A stretch of DNA of 64,000 nt from CBDBJR01 sp965206445. GTDB taxonomy: Bacteria; Pseudomonadota; Gammaproteobacteria; Arenicellales; Poriferihabitantaceae. Where the stretch lies: NCBI GenBank assembly GCA_965206445.1, contig CBDBJR010000002.1, positions 1,736,001 through 1,800,000 of the forward strand, written 5' to 3'. Shown here piece after piece: positions 63,532 to 64,000 of the stretch; positions within the stretch are counted from its first letter, which is position 1; the number at the start of each line of letters is the position of its first letter. The notes below the pieces were generated by a model. The model was given only the letters and a program-made list of their open reading frames with translations, had not been told where the DNA came from and did not search any database. Made by a program: the position numbers and the translations under genes.

Positions 63532-63957
63532 TTATTCCGGGTACATCAGCATTTGTGTACAGCGAAACAGCGCCAGCCGCTTACCGCCCTGGTCGGCAAC
63601 CACCTCGGTACTCCAAACCTGGGTGCTCCGCCCCAAATGCTCGGCCTGTGCCAAACCGCGCACTTTACCCTCCCGTACGGTGCCAAAAAAGTTGGTTTTT
63701 AGCTCAATCGTCGTAAACGTATCGGCGCCCTCGGGCAATGACGCCAGCGTACCATACCCGGCACAGGTATCCGCCAGCGCCACCACCGCCCCGCCATGCA
63801 AAAACCCGTTCGGCGCCAGATGATGCCCACACACCTCGAACTCAATCTCCACTTCGGCCCGCGCCACCCGCACCACATGAAACCCGAGATACTCGGGCAA
63901 TTTACCGGGCGCAAACCGATTGAAATAGGCGACTGAAAGCGGGGCTGTAGTTGACAT
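63532..63957 (-). CDS. PaaI-family hotdog thioesterase
   Basis: A 141-residue single hotdog domain. The thioesterase signature APNGFLHGGAVVALADTCAGYG carries the Asp expected at the catalytic position, and the C-terminal strand DQGGKRLALFRCTQML is typical. PaaI enzymes hydrolyse aryl- or short-chain acyl-CoA thioesters, often clearing stalled CoA intermediates. The ATG at MSTTAPLS is preferred over a TTG five codons earlier. It lies about 190 bp upstream of the MttB gene on the same strand. Confidence 0.88.
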   Translation of the reverse strand: MSTTAPLSVAYFNRFAPGKLPEYLGFHVVRVARAEVEIEFEVCGHHLAPNGFLHGGAVVALADTCAGYGTLASLPEGADTFTTIELKTNFFGTVREGKVRGLAQAEHLGRSTQVWSTEVVADQGGKRLALFRCTQMLMYPE

Positions 63958-64000
63958 CAACGCAAGTAGCAAAACCGCACCGGAATTGGCACGGAATTGT

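Noticed and set aside
1..64000. CRISPR arrays, rRNA genes, insertion sequences or integrases
   Set aside because: No regular repeat-spacer pattern, rRNA sequence, transposase or integrase motif was found on reading through the window.

Overview
The window looks like a piece of chromosome from a GC-rich gammaproteobacterium, probably marine or host-associated. The evidence is conserved gammaproteobacterial gene order: hflK-hflC-yjeT(DUF2065)-purA near rnr-rlmB, glnA-ntrB-ntrC, pilT/pilU opposite yggS-proC-yggT, and recA-recX-alaS with lysC-csrA-tRNA-Ser-tRNA-Arg. No rRNA, CRISPR array, transposase or integrase was seen. I cannot name a genus from sequence alone.

Layout. 1-4.5 kb: the start of a divergent DAHP-synthase-like gene cut by the window edge, a rhodanese, pyrF, an FMN alpha-hydroxyacid dehydrogenase and a small membrane protein. 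4.8-11.5 kb: an accessory two-gene cassette of visibly lower GC. It encodes a SNF2-type helicase with an N-terminal HEPN (Swt1-like) domain and, translationally coupled to it, a ~1000-residue GHKL/HSP90-type ATPase with a C-terminal zinc-binding module. This is the best candidate for a little-described, probably anti-phage, system. 11.6-19.1 kb: a dimethylglycine/sarcosine-dehydrogenase-like FAD enzyme, hom, an Mth938-domain protein, a membrane-anchored MsrA-MsrB fusion and a membrane-anchored glutamate-synthase-like protein. 19.1-22.7 kb: rlmB, a short RNase R lacking the usual cold-shock domains, and a LysM lipoprotein. 22.8-32.6 kb: gabD, purA, DUF2065, hflC, hflK, then the nitrogen-control block ntrC-ntrB-glnA, with a clear sigma-54 promoter and an NtrC palindrome upstream of glnA.

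32.6-45.8 kb: a DUF938 methyltransferase, a large AsmA-family protein, argC, pilU, pilT, yggS, proC, yggT, ampG and pyrE. 45.8-54.2 kb: a P-II protein gene, two tRNAs, csrA, lysC, a GT39-like membrane protein with a broken GT2 gene inserted between lysC and alaS, then alaS, recX and recA. 54.6-64 kb: a SAM methyltransferase, then an uncharacterised catabolic-looking operon (aldehyde dehydrogenase, M19 dipeptidase-like protein, an unrecognised 574-residue protein, DUF3726). This operon is divergent from a DMT-family transporter across an 11-bp perfect dyad. An MttB-family methyltransferase and a PaaI-type thioesterase follow.

How the parts fit. GlnA, NtrB, NtrC and the P-II protein form the classical nitrogen-status circuit. 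lysC, hom, argC, proC, pyrF, pyrE and purA supply amino acids and nucleotides. PilT and PilU power type IV pilus retraction. The MttB homologue, the dimethylglycine-dehydrogenase-like enzyme and two aldehyde dehydrogenases suggest use of methylated amines or amino-acid derivatives, but substrates cannot be read from the sequence.
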